Positions 44,657-54,111 of a stretch of 64,000 nt of DNA are shown in pieces (position 1 is the stretch's first letter; each line of letters begins with the position of its first letter). Origin of the DNA: Candidatus Abyssobacteria bacterium SURF_5. GTDB taxonomy: Bacteria; Abyssobacteria; SURF-5. The position numbers and the translations under genes are program-made. The stretch lies in contig QZKU01000115.1 of NCBI GenBank assembly GCA_003598085.1, positions 1-64,000 on the forward strand, given 5' to 3'. Under the pieces are notes generated by a model. The model was given only the letters and a program-made list of their open reading frames with translations, ran no database searches and was not told the DNA's origin.

Positions 44657-45130
44657 TCAGGAATCGCCCTGATAAATCTTTCCATAATCCCAGCCGGTCA
44701 TGGGGGCGCCTTTACCGGACACGCCGGCGGAGACAACCTCGCCGATAAATAGGGTGTGATCGCCGGTATCAAACGTTTGCCGCAGGCGGCATTCCGCGTA
44801 AGCCGGTACGTTCTTTATTATCGGCGCGCCGGTCGCTCCTGTGGCGCACTCGACGCCGGCAAATCTCTCTGCCGGTGAAGGATATTTGAAGCGGCTGACA
44901 ATCTGTTTCGCGTCCTTGTCAAGCACGTGCAGAACGAAAGAGCCGGCTTCTTCCACAATGGGATGCATTCGACGATTCTTGCGAATGGCGGCCATTACGA
45001 GCGGCGGATCGTGCGAAATTTGGGACACCCACGACACGATCATGCCGTGTTTTTCGTCTCCCTTTTGGCTCGTGAGGATATAGATGCCGTAGGTGAATAG
45101 TCCTAACGCCTCGTGAATCTGTTCTTTCAT
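44657..45130 (-). CDS. Flavin reductase-like (FMN-binding split-barrel) protein
   Basis: A 157-residue protein of the flavin reductase/FlaRed-domain family: LGLFTYGIYILTS at the start, MIVSWVSQISHDPPLVMAAI forming the FMN-binding strand, and GDHTLFIGEVVSAGV near the end. Members reduce FMN or act as FMN-dependent electron carriers. It lies between the D-aminoacylase and M20 genes in the same direction, with gaps of 61-84 bases. A direct link with these hydrolases is not obvious. Confidence 0.87.
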   Translation of the reverse strand: MKEQIHEALGLFTYGIYILTSQKGDEKHGMIVSWVSQISHDPPLVMAAIRKNRRMHPIVEEAGSFVLHVLDKDAKQIVSRFKYPSPAERFAGVECATGATGAPIIKNVPAYAECRLRQTFDTGDHTLFIGEVVSAGVSGKGAPMTGWDYGKIYQGDS

Positions 45131-45214
45131 GGGAAGCCTCTTTTCTTTCCGGAAAAGCTTGGCTATGCCGCGTTGTGAGATAGAAGATGTTCACGCGAGC
45201 GGCAATTTCAGGGT

Positions 45215-46870
45215 TTAGCTTCTGCGCAAAACTTTGCCATGGAGTTGCCGCGATTTGTATGTGCCGTTATCCACCACGACGTGCCCGTTCAGCAGCACGT
45301 ATTTGATTCCCTCCGACTCTGCCGTCGGATTCTTCAGGGTCGCATGATCGATGACAGTCTTCGGATCGAACGCGACCACGTCAGCCGCATAAGCCTTCTT
45401 CAGCAGGCCGCGGTCCTTCAACCCGGTCCGAGCAGCCGGCAGCGAGGTCATTTTGCGAACAGCCTCTTCGAGCGACATCAGCTTCAATTCGCGCACGTAA
45501 TGTCCGAGGATGCGCGGATAATTTCCCCATGAGTTCGGATATTGCCACCCCTTGCGCGTGATCATGCAATCAGTCTCAAACGAATTCAGCGGATGCGCCA
45601 GCACACGCCGCAGGACGGCCTCATCACGCTTGTTTCCGCTGTACTGCGCGAGGAAAATGCGCGCCAGCACCTTGCTTTCCACGACCAGATAGCAATAAGC
45701 ATCGAATGGGTCTTCATTTCGCATCTCGGCGATTTCGCGAACATTTTTCCCTTCATATTTTTCCAGGCTCGGAACACCGCCCCACATGAGCACCAGGTCG
45801 TCGTAGTCGAATTGAAGCAGCACCTTTGCCGTGTCCATTTCCGCGCGAATCCGCTCCCTTGTCTGGGGGTTCTTCAGATTATTCACCAAATCGGGCAGCG
45901 CCCATGCCGGGAAAATGACGGCGATGGTGGAGATGCCGACGGTGTAGGCGTAGGCATCGAAGCCGACGTCGATTCCCCGCTTAACGGCCGCTTCGATCTC
46001 GTTGATGACGGCATCGGTCGTCGATTGCCATGTATTCTGCCCGACAAAGATCAGGTGTGAAATCTGCAGCGGCTGGCCCGTCAATTCGCCCACCTTGATG
46101 AAATCTTTCACCGAGCGCAGGTTATGCGGCTCGCCTCCGATTTCTTCGTATGCCGGCGAAACCCAACTGTAGGCCTGCAGGTGCGACGGGAACATCGCGT
46201 TGTATTCTTTCACGATTTTTGCGAACTCGATAACTTCCTCCTGCGGACTGAAGATGCCGGGCGAGTACCCAAGGCCTGTCGAGATGCCGAAAGCTCCCTC
46301 CTCGAGGCTCCGGCGCACCAGTTGCTTCATTTTTTCGAGTTCTTCCTTGTTCGGCGGCGCCGTATCCTCCCCTTTAACCGCGAAATGAAGCGCTGCGTGT
46401 CCTACAAGTTCAGCTACATTGAAGGAGACGCCCTGCCTGTCGATATGATCGAGAAACTGCCCCATCGAGTGCCACGGGAAAACTTCATCCAGGTTTTTTC
46501 CGGCCGGCATGTCTCCGAGCAGTAGCGAGATGGCGCGCCTCATCGCGATCTCTTTGAACCGGCTCGACAGCGGCGCCGGCGAGAAACCGCAATTGCCGGT
46601 GACCATCGTGGTGACGCCCTGCTTGAGCAACGGACTGAGGAGGTCGCTGTGGTCGGGGTCGAGGATCGGCCAATCGAAATGGGAATGGATATCGATAAAT
46701 CCCGGGGTTACCACCATGCCGGAGGCATCGATTACGCGATCGGCCTGAGCGCCTGCGAGATCGCCGACGTCCGCTATTCTGTCGCCGGAAATCCCGACGT
46801 CCGCCCGAAATGCCGCCTTCCCACTGCCATCGATAACGTTTCCGTGCTTGATCAGTACATCGAAAGTCAT
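45215..46870 (-). CDS. D-aminoacylase / N-acyl-D-amino-acid deacylase
   Basis: A 551-residue metal-dependent amidohydrolase. The N-terminal domain ends in TPGFIDIHSHFDW (HxH); VTTMVTGNCGFSPAPL and LIFVGQNTWQSTTDAV are standard for the D-aminoacylase branch, and residues 420-551 include KMTSLPAARTGLKDRG, the typical C-terminal barrel return. It hydrolyses N-acyl-D-amino acids or related N-acyl compounds. AAGGTG precedes the start. Likely first gene of the small minus-strand operon. Confidence 0.9.
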   Translation of the reverse strand: MTFDVLIKHGNVIDGSGKAAFRADVGISGDRIADVGDLAGAQADRVIDASGMVVTPGFIDIHSHFDWPILDPDHSDLLSPLLKQGVTTMVTGNCGFSPAPLSSRFKEIAMRRAISLLLGDMPAGKNLDEVFPWHSMGQFLDHIDRQGVSFNVAELVGHAALHFAVKGEDTAPPNKEELEKMKQLVRRSLEEGAFGISTGLGYSPGIFSPQEEVIEFAKIVKEYNAMFPSHLQAYSWVSPAYEEIGGEPHNLRSVKDFIKVGELTGQPLQISHLIFVGQNTWQSTTDAVINEIEAAVKRGIDVGFDAYAYTVGISTIAVIFPAWALPDLVNNLKNPQTRERIRAEMDTAKVLLQFDYDDLVLMWGGVPSLEKYEGKNVREIAEMRNEDPFDAYCYLVVESKVLARIFLAQYSGNKRDEAVLRRVLAHPLNSFETDCMITRKGWQYPNSWGNYPRILGHYVRELKLMSLEEAVRKMTSLPAARTGLKDRGLLKKAYAADVVAFDPKTVIDHATLKNPTAESEGIKYVLLNGHVVVDNGTYKSRQLHGKVLRRS

Positions 46871-47107
46871 GGCGTCACCTTCTTGTTCTTGACGATGTTG
46901 TTATCGCTTCGCGAGTTGTCGCCGGCGTCACCCAAGGCCCACGATTAACCTTCCCGGCAAAGCGCCTTCAGTATAACATCTCACCCCTGATTCGTCGAGA
47001 GGATTTGCCGGCGGCCGGCTCTTTCGGCGTTGCTCGCGGGCCGCGGAAACTCCGGGTGTTTCACATTTCTTCTAAAAAGGACACGCTGGGGGTAAGGACA
47101 TCCTGCA

Positions 47108-48979
47108 ATGAGTTCAAAAAAATGCAGATACTGCCGGAATGCCGTACCGCTTTCGTGCCTCCCCCAAGGGGAAGAACCGAAAGACGTATGCATACTGCAC
47201 GATCCCGACGCGAGGAAGGATGTCGCTCAGTTTTTGGCGCTGGTTCATGCACGGCTGAACAGCGGCAATTATAATTTCTCCGGCTTTGTGTTTCCTGAAG
47301 GGGCGTCAGATTTCAGAGGACAAAATTTTGGCGCCGACGCGGACTTTTCGAAAGCCGTATTTTTGGGAGACGCCTCATTCCGATCAACTCGATTCGGCGG
47401 GACGTCGGTTGATTTCAGCGGGGCCGAGTTTCGAGGAAGAGCCGATTTTAGCGATTCGACCTTCGAATGCGGGACGCTTTTTTTTTCGCACGCCATTTTC
47501 TCCGGCTCGACCGCCGAATTCAGCCGCGCTTCTTTCCGGAGCGAGACGACGAACTTTAATGGAGTCAGCTTTGAAGCGGCCGCCGATTTCAGCGGAGCTT
47601 GTTTTGAGGGCATGGGGACATACTTCACCGAAGGCATTTTTTCCGGACGCCGCGCCGACTTTTCGCGGTGCTATTTCGACGGTGAAATGACAAATTTCAA
47701 ATGGTTGCAATTTTTGTGCGACATCGATTTCAGCGAGTCCCGATTTACCGGGAGAGAGGTCAATTTTCAGGAGACAAGATTCTCGCGAGGAGTCGCTCGA
47801 TTTGAGAAGGCTTGTTTTCTCGGGAACAAGACTGTCTTCGCCGAGTGCCGCTTCTCGGGCGGCGGGTGCAGTTTCAGCAGAGCGCACTTTGGCGGAGAGG
47901 AAGTCGTTTTTCACGGGACTCAGTTTGCCGGCGAGACAGCCTCATTCTCCGATGCGAAATGCACGTGCTCAAAGATCAGTTTTCATCCCGCTCTATTCTC
48001 AGCCGAGCAGAGCGATTTCTCAAAAATGCAGTTTCATCTCGCATCTGCCGATTTCCGTGAAACCGTCTTCTCCGGCGCGTCCACCACATTTGCAGGGGCT
48101 GAATTCAATGGGAAGGCGGAGTTTGACGGCGCCACATTTTCAATGGAGTATCCTCCACTCTTTGACGATGTCCAGTTTTGCGATTCCGCCTCATTCAGTA
48201 AAGTCCGGTTGGATTACGGAGCGAGTTTTGATGGCGCGAAGTTTCTCGCGGAGGCGGATTTCTCGCACGCACGCTTTGCCGGCAAATCCGGCAGACCGAT
48301 CAGCTTTCAGCGGGCGCGTTTTTCAGGGGCTTGCTCATTCGAACGCGTCGATCTGCGGCACACGCTGTTCGGCGATTTTCAGATGCAGTCGCAGTTTCGG
48401 GCCGACCGAGCCGCATGGCCTTCCATCCGATATTTCCTTTACCTAAGAAAGCGCTACACCTGCGCCGACGAAATCGAGGCTCGCGATCCCGGGGCGCAAC
48501 GGAGCGCGGCGGCCGCCCTGGAAATTCTGGAACAGGCTGCCCGAACAGAATCAAACAAGCGTCTTGCAAACGATTTTGCATTCTCGGCGCACGAATGCCG
48601 TCGAAAAGCACGCCTGCTATTTTCGCTTCGCCGCTATTTGGAACTCGTGTTTGGCGCATGGCTCAGCGGGTATGGCCGGAAAATCGGAAATATTGCGCTG
48701 TCAGCCGTGTTCATTATTCTTATTTTCGCTGCCATATTTTTTCTTGTAGGCGAAATGACTTCAGCCGCGGCTGCCGGTATGGGCGGAAACGGTGAATGGG
48801 CAATTTGTCGGTTCGCGGGGTGCGTGGCGAAGAGTATGTACATATTCTTTTCGGCCGGTCTGACTGATCTGGAGGCAGCGACGAAGCCAGGCGATTTGCT
48901 GGTGAGACTGGAGGGCGTCATCGGCTTTTTGATCATGTCTATATTCCTTTTTGTGGTCCTTCGGAACCGCAAAACCTAG
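47108..48979 (+). CDS. Pentapeptide-repeat protein with channel-like C-terminal membrane pair
   Basis: A 623-residue protein. The N-terminus has a zinc-ribbon-like set CRYCRNAVPLSC and CILHDP. Residues about 55-405 are imperfect Phe-centred pentapeptide repeats (ADFSxAxFxG units), predicted to form a right-handed quadrilateral helix. The C-terminus has helices near 515-537 and 596-618 with a loop AKSMYIFFSAGLTDLEAATK and GVIGFLIMSIFLFVVLRNRK, like the two-helix K+ channel module, but the TxGYGD filter is absent. Function is unknown; a membrane sensor or a degenerate channel is possible. Confidence 0.85.
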   Translation: MSSKKCRYCRNAVPLSCLPQGEEPKDVCILHDPDARKDVAQFLALVHARLNSGNYNFSGFVFPEGASDFRGQNFGADADFSKAVFLGDASFRSTRFGGTSVDFSGAEFRGRADFSDSTFECGTLFFSHAIFSGSTAEFSRASFRSETTNFNGVSFEAAADFSGACFEGMGTYFTEGIFSGRRADFSRCYFDGEMTNFKWLQFLCDIDFSESRFTGREVNFQETRFSRGVARFEKACFLGNKTVFAECRFSGGGCSFSRAHFGGEEVVFHGTQFAGETASFSDAKCTCSKISFHPALFSAEQSDFSKMQFHLASADFRETVFSGASTTFAGAEFNGKAEFDGATFSMEYPPLFDDVQFCDSASFSKVRLDYGASFDGAKFLAEADFSHARFAGKSGRPISFQRARFSGACSFERVDLRHTLFGDFQMQSQFRADRAAWPSIRYFLYLRKRYTCADEIEARDPGAQRSAAAALEILEQAARTESNKRLANDFAFSAHECRRKARLLFSLRRYLELVFGAWLSGYGRKIGNIALSAVFIILIFAAIFFLVGEMTSAAAAGMGGNGEWAICRFAGCVAKSMYIFFSAGLTDLEAATKPGDLLVRLEGVIGFLIMSIFLFVVLRNRKT

Positions 48980-49044
48980 CGATTCTGTAAAAAGATGTTA
49001 ATACTCTATGCAACCGGGTTGGAATGGTTCGGGAGGGAGCGCGT

Positions 49045-49719
49045 ATGAGGTTCTTATGGGGATTTTTGGCGGCGATTCTGATTGTTGTCATTGTGGTGAT
49101 TATTTTTGGCATCGATTCGATTCGAGGCGGCGCAATAGAGGAACCACCGGCCTACCAGTCCGCCGTTATCAATCAAGTGAAGCTCTGGTTTATACCCGAA
49201 GCCCGGGAAGTCCTGCCTCCACCCGAAAAGACCCGGGAAGCGCTTCTTGAGGGCGGCGAACATTTTAACCATCACTGTGCTGTCTGCCACGATCTGAGCG
49301 GTGATGCGGATTCCTTGTTAGCCGAGTCATTCCATCCTCAAGTGACTGACCTGACGGATGACGTGGTGCAGGCGTATTCCGACGAACAGTTGAAATGGAT
49401 CACCGACAACGGCATACGCTACACCGGAATGCCGGGATGGGCGAAGCTGATAGATGATGATGTCCAGTGGAAGATCGTCTATTATATGCGGGTTCTGGGC
49501 GATCCCGATCAGAAGGGGAACTATGAAGAGATGCTGAAGGAGAGGGGCTTGTGGAAAATAGGCCTGCCGGTCGGAGAGCACGAGCATGAAGAAGAGCCCG
49601 GGCGGCAGCCTTCTGAGCAGCAGCCTTCCGAGCAACAGCCCGCGGCGCCGTCGCAACAGGAACCCGTTCCCGAGCGGGACCATTCGCACGAGCAGGAGAC
49701 GGATGACCATGAGCATTGA
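49045..49719 (+). CDS. Membrane-anchored monoheme cytochrome c
   Basis: A 224-residue protein from ATG 49045 (GGGAGGGAG upstream). One N-terminal membrane helix (residues 2-26) is followed by a periplasmic class I cytochrome domain with CAVCH as heme site and GMPGW as probable Met ligand region. The C-terminal 40 residues are His, Glu and Gln rich (SEQQPSEQQPAAPSQQ, then HDHEH-like), which may bind metal. It could serve as electron donor for the diheme peroxidase or a terminal oxidase; no partner is adjacent. Confidence 0.85.
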   Translation: MRFLWGFLAAILIVVIVVIIFGIDSIRGGAIEEPPAYQSAVINQVKLWFIPEAREVLPPPEKTREALLEGGEHFNHHCAVCHDLSGDADSLLAESFHPQVTDLTDDVVQAYSDEQLKWITDNGIRYTGMPGWAKLIDDDVQWKIVYYMRVLGDPDQKGNYEEMLKERGLWKIGLPVGEHEHEEEPGRQPSEQQPSEQQPAAPSQQEPVPERDHSHEQETDDHEH

Positions 49720-49743
49720 GATTTTTTGCCGGAGTTGAATTCT

Positions 49744-49772
49744 CTGCTCAAACACTTTTTGGAAGTGAGCAG
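49744..49772 (+). terminator. Hairpin after the cytochrome gene (weak terminator candidate)
   Basis: CTGCTCA (49744-49750) pairs with TGAGCAG (49766-49772), with alternative CACTT/AAGTG pairing inside. No T-run follows, so function is uncertain. Confidence 0.35.
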
Positions 49773-49914
49773 GGCCTCAAGAGGGGATGCGAAACGTCAC
49801 AACAAAAGAAGCTTGATCGAGAGTCCCCTCCTTTCTTGACGGTGGTTTCACGGCTTTGATAAAATAGCCACAGAATGAAACCGCTTCCCACACGCACCTT
49901 CCGTAAACATTTTC

Positions 49915-51435
49915 ATGCATAAAATTCACTGGACCCTTATCTTCTGCCTGCTCGCCGGAGCAGTCTCTCTGGTTTACATGAATTCTTTGACGGCTGATTT
50001 TGTCTACGACGATTATGCTTTCATCTGCAACAATCACGCGATCCGCACGCTCACACCGTTATCGAAGTTCTTGTTCTCGCCCGAGGCTTTTTCTCAGCCG
50101 GTCAGTTACCATGTCTTTCGACCGCTTGCATCCTTCAGTTTTGCCTTGAATTATGCCGCCCACGGGCTGGAGCCGGCGGGCTTCCGTGCGGTGAACGTTT
50201 TGTTTCATATTTTGAACGCCTTCCTGTTGTTCCTGGTGCTGCGGCGGATCGGTCTCGCGGAACTGCCTTCAGTTCTGGGCGCCTTGGTGTTTGCAGTGCA
50301 TCCGGTGCATACGGAGGCGGTAACCTGGATTTCGGGACGCGGAAATGTGCTTTTTTTGTTTTTCTTTTTGCTCTCGTACCTGATGTATGCAGGCATCGAT
50401 GAGGCGAAGGGGCCAGGAAGATGGCTGTTGCTGGCCGGCGCGGTCGGCGCATACTTGCTCGCTCTCTTGGGAAAGGAAATGGCGCTGCCGCTGCCGGCAC
50501 TCTTGCTGGGCCACGATCTGTACGTGCACGGCAGGCGCGAACTGAAAAGGCGTCTGAAGTTGTATCTGCCGTTTGTCGCAGTTGCGGCGGCGTACCTGAT
50601 ATTGCGGGCGGAGGTGCTGGGAAGGGTTGGGCAGGTGGAGTATCATGGAGGAAGCAGCTACACGACTTTTCTCGCCATGCTGCGCGCGGCGGCGGTTTAC
50701 ATGAGGCTGCTCTTTGTCCCGGTGGAGTTGTCGCTTTCGCGTCATTTCGAACCGCCCCAGACCTTCTTTGACGCCGGCATCCTCTTCAGCCTCTTCCTGG
50801 TGACGGCGGTTATCCTTATGGCTTACTTCCTGTATAGGCGAGTCCCGCTGGTTTCTTTCGGGATTTACTGGTTTGCTGCGGCGATGGCGCCCGTTTCAAA
50901 TATCATTCCCGTTAACGCGATTGTGGCTGACAGGTTCCTCTATGGCCCGTCTATTGGATTCTGTATTGTCGCGGCGACGGCGGTGCAGGCGGCCGCCGGA
51001 ATTCCTTTGCGCTACAGGCGCCTTTCGGTTTCGGCTGTCGTCGTGCTGCTGTTCCTGCTGATGACCTTGGCGATCAGGCGGAATATTGATTGGAGACACC
51101 CCGTATTGTTATGGTCGAAAACCGCACAATTATCACCTACAAGTTACGTCGCCTGGAATAACCTGGCGCTTGAGTACATGAAGCTGGGGCAAGCCGAGGA
51201 ATCGGTGGAAGCCCTTCAGAAGGCTCTGGCATTGCGGGATGATTTGCCCCAGACTCACGTGAATCTCGCACGCTGCTATTCACAACTTGGGCGGGTAACG
51301 GAGGCGGCGGTTCATTATTCGATTGCACTTGACCTCATGGGAGACGACCCGAAAATAAGGGAAGAACTGCAGGCGCTTCGGCGGCAGCATTCGGCCATTC
51401 CGCCGCCGCCGCGAGCTTCGAGCGATCTCGAATAG
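49915..51435 (+). CDS. TMTC/DUF1736-like membrane glycosyltransferase with TPR tail
   Basis: A 506-residue protein with about 10 helices. It has the GT-C acidic motif TADFVYDDYAFICNN in the first loop, FRPLASFSFALNYAAHGLEP, VFAVHPVHTEAVTWISGRGN, then two to three tetratricopeptide repeats (residues 400-480; SYVAWNNLALEYMKLGQAEES). This is the architecture of protein O-mannosyltransferases of the TMTC type, which use polyprenyl-linked sugars. The bacterial function is not settled. Monocistronic. Confidence 0.87.
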   Translation: MHKIHWTLIFCLLAGAVSLVYMNSLTADFVYDDYAFICNNHAIRTLTPLSKFLFSPEAFSQPVSYHVFRPLASFSFALNYAAHGLEPAGFRAVNVLFHILNAFLLFLVLRRIGLAELPSVLGALVFAVHPVHTEAVTWISGRGNVLFLFFFLLSYLMYAGIDEAKGPGRWLLLAGAVGAYLLALLGKEMALPLPALLLGHDLYVHGRRELKRRLKLYLPFVAVAAAYLILRAEVLGRVGQVEYHGGSSYTTFLAMLRAAAVYMRLLFVPVELSLSRHFEPPQTFFDAGILFSLFLVTAVILMAYFLYRRVPLVSFGIYWFAAAMAPVSNIIPVNAIVADRFLYGPSIGFCIVAATAVQAAAGIPLRYRRLSVSAVVVLLFLLMTLAIRRNIDWRHPVLLWSKTAQLSPTSYVAWNNLALEYMKLGQAEESVEALQKALALRDDLPQTHVNLARCYSQLGRVTEAAVHYSIALDLMGDDPKIREELQALRRQHSAIPPPPRASSDLE

Positions 51436-51588
51436 GCGCTTCAGATCAGTAACCTGCCAGGCTTTTCTGTTTCCATTCAGCAGATTTAACCTTTTTAGAA
51501 CTAATGGCTTACGCTTTCCATGCGGGGATCGATTCTCCTTTGGGCGAGTGGAAAGGGAAGGTTTTTCCTGCATAGAACAAATTTATCA

Positions 51589-51618
51589 TTGACACCGTCC
51601 GTAAATGTGTGTTAGTAT
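51589..51618 (+). promoter_or_regulatory. Promoter upstream of lysA
   Basis: TTGACA (51589-51594), 18 bases, TAGTAT (51613-51618); an alternative -10 TATAAA is at 51616-51621. It lies about 100 bases before lysA. Confidence 0.5.
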
Positions 51619-51638
51619 AAATCGCCAAAGGAGTTAGG

Positions 51639-51692
51639 ATGAAGATGGCACGGCAGCCGAGTGGCGGTTGGAAAACCTATCTCCTTGTCTGA
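51639..51692 (+). CDS. Possible 17-codon leader peptide before lysA
   Basis: AAAGGAG, five bases, then ATG opens a 17-codon frame MKMARQPSGGWKTYLLV ending at 51692, 26 bases before lysA. The good ribosome site is the only evidence. It has two Lys codons, not enough to argue for attenuation. Confidence 0.25.
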   Translation: MKMARQPSGGWKTYLLV

Positions 51693-51718
51693 TTTTGAAT
51701 TGCAACGCGGTGGCTCCG

Positions 51719-52966
51719 ATGAACCTGTTCGCGTACAAAGATGGAATTCTGCACTGCGAAGACCTGCCGATCCCCTCAATCCTCGATCGCGTTGGAAGCC
51801 CGTTTTATCTTTACAGCAAAAACACACTGTTGCGCCATTATCGGCATCTGGACCAATCTCTCGCCCGCATCGAACATGTGATTTGTTACGCGATGAAAGC
51901 CAATTCATCGATGGCGATTTGTTCCCTGTTGGCCGGCGAAGGCGCCGGCGCCGACGTGGTGTCAGGCGGCGAGCTTTTCCGTGCGCTTCGAGGTGGAATT
52001 CCGGCGTCGAAAATAGTTTTCAACGGGAACGGGAAGACGGCTGAGGAAATAAGGTCTGCCCTTGAGCATGACATTTTGATGTTCAACGTCGATTCAGAAA
52101 GTGAACTGTATTTGCTCGATGGCATCGCGGGAGAGATGGGCCGTCGGGCAAAGATCGCCCTGCGGGTCAACCCCGACATCGATCCTCGAACGCATCCGTA
52201 TATTTCCACCGGGTTACGCGAGAACAAGTTCGGCATCCCGATAGAACAGGCGCTCGAATATTACCGGAAGGTTCTTTTATTGCGGAACGTGGACGTCGTT
52301 GGCATCCACAAGCACATTGGGTCTCAGATCATTCAACTGTCGCCGTTTGTCGAGAGCCTGGAGCGAGTTGTGGCGCTGGTGGCCCAATTGAAAAATGAAG
52401 GGGTCAAGCTGCGATACATTGATATGGGCGGCGGTATCGGGATCACATATGATGGAGAGCAGCCGCCTTCCTTGGAGGAATATGCGGAGGCCATCCATCC
52501 GTTGATTGCGGAGTCGGGCTGCACCTTGATAGTTGAGCCGGGCCGCGTGCTTGTGGGCAATGCCGGAATTTTGGTCACGAAGGTGTTGCATGTGAAAGTA
52601 ACGCCGAACAAGATATTCATTGTTGTTGATGCCGCCATGAACGACCTGATCAGACCCAGCGTGTACGGTGCGTACCATCGCATTCTTCCGATCCACGAAG
52701 CGGGAGAGGAGCGCGCGATGATAGTAGCCGATGTGGTCGGCGGGATTTGTGAATCGGCGGATTTCTTCGCCCGCGGCAGAAGCATGCCCGAGGTCAAGCC
52801 GGGTGACGCACTGGCGATCATGAGCGCAGGCGCGTACGGGTCGGCGATGTCTTCCAATTATAATTCGCGTCCGCTCATTGCGGAAGTGCTTGTTGACGGC
52901 GCGCAGATGAAGGTGATTCGCCGCCGCCAGACATTTGAGGAGATGATCGCCCTGGAAAGCTGCTAA
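51719..52966 (+). CDS. lysA: Diaminopimelate decarboxylase
   Basis: A 415-residue PLP enzyme that makes L-lysine from meso-diaminopimelate. PLP-binding Lys is in CYAMKANSS; GGGIGITYDGEQPPS and TLIVEPGRVLVGNAG bind the phosphate; CESADFFARGR and SAGAYGSAMSSNYNSRP form the active site at the dimer interface. ATG 51719 gives the usual N-terminus (MNLFAYKDGILHCEDL); the upstream in-frame ATG 51668 lacks a site. The next gene, disA, starts 18 bases later. Confidence 0.96.
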   Translation: MNLFAYKDGILHCEDLPIPSILDRVGSPFYLYSKNTLLRHYRHLDQSLARIEHVICYAMKANSSMAICSLLAGEGAGADVVSGGELFRALRGGIPASKIVFNGNGKTAEEIRSALEHDILMFNVDSESELYLLDGIAGEMGRRAKIALRVNPDIDPRTHPYISTGLRENKFGIPIEQALEYYRKVLLLRNVDVVGIHKHIGSQIIQLSPFVESLERVVALVAQLKNEGVKLRYIDMGGGIGITYDGEQPPSLEEYAEAIHPLIAESGCTLIVEPGRVLVGNAGILVTKVLHVKVTPNKIFIVVDAAMNDLIRPSVYGAYHRILPIHEAGEERAMIVADVVGGICESADFFARGRSMPEVKPGDALAIMSAGAYGSAMSSNYNSRPLIAEVLVDGAQMKVIRRRQTFEEMIALESC

Positions 52967-52984
52967 CACAAGGCCGGAAGGAAA

Positions 52985-54091
52985 GTGAAAGATCAGCCAA
53001 AACATATGACCCCAACAGACAAGGCGAGTTTATACGAAGACAGGAAATTTCTTGAAGCCCTTCGAAAGGTGGCGCCGGGAACAATGCTTCGTGAGGGGCT
53101 TTCCTATATCATCCAGGGCAGTACCGGCGGATTAATCGTCATCAGCAGCAGCCCGAAGGCTCGCGCCTTGGCCGAGGGTGGAGTGAAAATCAACAGTCCT
53201 TTCCAGCCGACACTCCTCTATGAACTGGCGAAAATGGACGGCGCAATCTTCGTGGACAAGGATGTCACCAAAATCATTTCCGCCAACACTTTTCTTGTTC
53301 CCGATGAGACCATCTATTCGGAAGAGACCGGCACGCGCCATCGGGCCGCCCAACGCTTCGCCTGTCAAACGGGGGAGATAGTGATAGCGATCTCGCAGCG
53401 GCGTTCGACAGTCACGTTGTACGTCGGCGAGATCAAGCACGTGATGGATAACATTGCGACTCTGCTGAACAAGGCGAGCCAGGCGCTTCAGACCCTCGAG
53501 AAATACAAGGCGACGCTCGACCGCCTGCTGGTCGAGCTGAGCGTGCGCGAGTTGGAAGACCTGGTGACCATTTACGACGTTGCACGCACGATCCAGCATA
53601 CCGAGATGGTGCTGAGGATTGTAAAAGAGGTCAAGTACTATATCGTCGAACTCGGTGTCGAGGGACGCCTCCTCGAAATGCAGTTGCGGGAGCTCGAAGA
53701 GAGCGCGAATGAGGGGCTGATGGTGATTCGCGATTACTTCCGCGACAAGGAGATTCGCAGCGAGAAGGAAGTGCTTAACCGGTTGAGCAAGTTCTCGTCG
53801 ATGGAACTTCTCAACCTGGGGAACATCTCGAATGCGCTCGGGTTCGGCCTCAACATCAGTGCGGTTGATGAGTACCTGATCCCGCGCGGCTATCGCATAT
53901 TGATGAAAACCCACCGGCTTCCGCGGCCGGTTATCGAAAACCTGGTGAATACGTTCAGCAATCTCAGAGCAATTGTGCAGGCGCCCCGTGAGAAGCTGAC
54001 CGTCGTCGAGGGAATGGGCGACGTCCGGGCCGAGAAATTGAAGGAAGGCCTGAAGCTGCTCCGCAACCAACTCATCTTCGACCTCCACTAA
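52985..54091 (+). CDS. disA: Diadenylate cyclase DisA
   Basis: A 368-residue protein started at GTG 52985 behind GGAAGG. The DAC domain (residues 1-145) has MDGAIFVDKD and GTRHRAAQ, the DGA and RHR motifs that convert two ATP to c-di-AMP. A helical linker domain follows, then a C-terminal helix-hairpin-helix DNA-binding domain (VEGMGDVRAEKLKEGL). DisA scans DNA and couples lesions to c-di-AMP signalling in other bacteria. It lies between lysA and pyrK. Confidence 0.95.
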   Translation: MKDQPKHMTPTDKASLYEDRKFLEALRKVAPGTMLREGLSYIIQGSTGGLIVISSSPKARALAEGGVKINSPFQPTLLYELAKMDGAIFVDKDVTKIISANTFLVPDETIYSEETGTRHRAAQRFACQTGEIVIAISQRRSTVTLYVGEIKHVMDNIATLLNKASQALQTLEKYKATLDRLLVELSVRELEDLVTIYDVARTIQHTEMVLRIVKEVKYYIVELGVEGRLLEMQLRELEESANEGLMVIRDYFRDKEIRSEKEVLNRLSKFSSMELLNLGNISNALGFGLNISAVDEYLIPRGYRILMKTHRLPRPVIENLVNTFSNLRAIVQAPREKLTVVEGMGDVRAEKLKEGLKLLRNQLIFDLH

Positions 54092-54111
54092 GAGAAGGCG
54101 GTTCCATCGAA

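Noticed and set aside
47108-48979. Qnr-like topoisomerase-protecting pentapeptide protein
   Set aside because: The repeats are Phe-centred, the protein is three times longer than Qnr, and it has membrane helices and a Cys-rich head.
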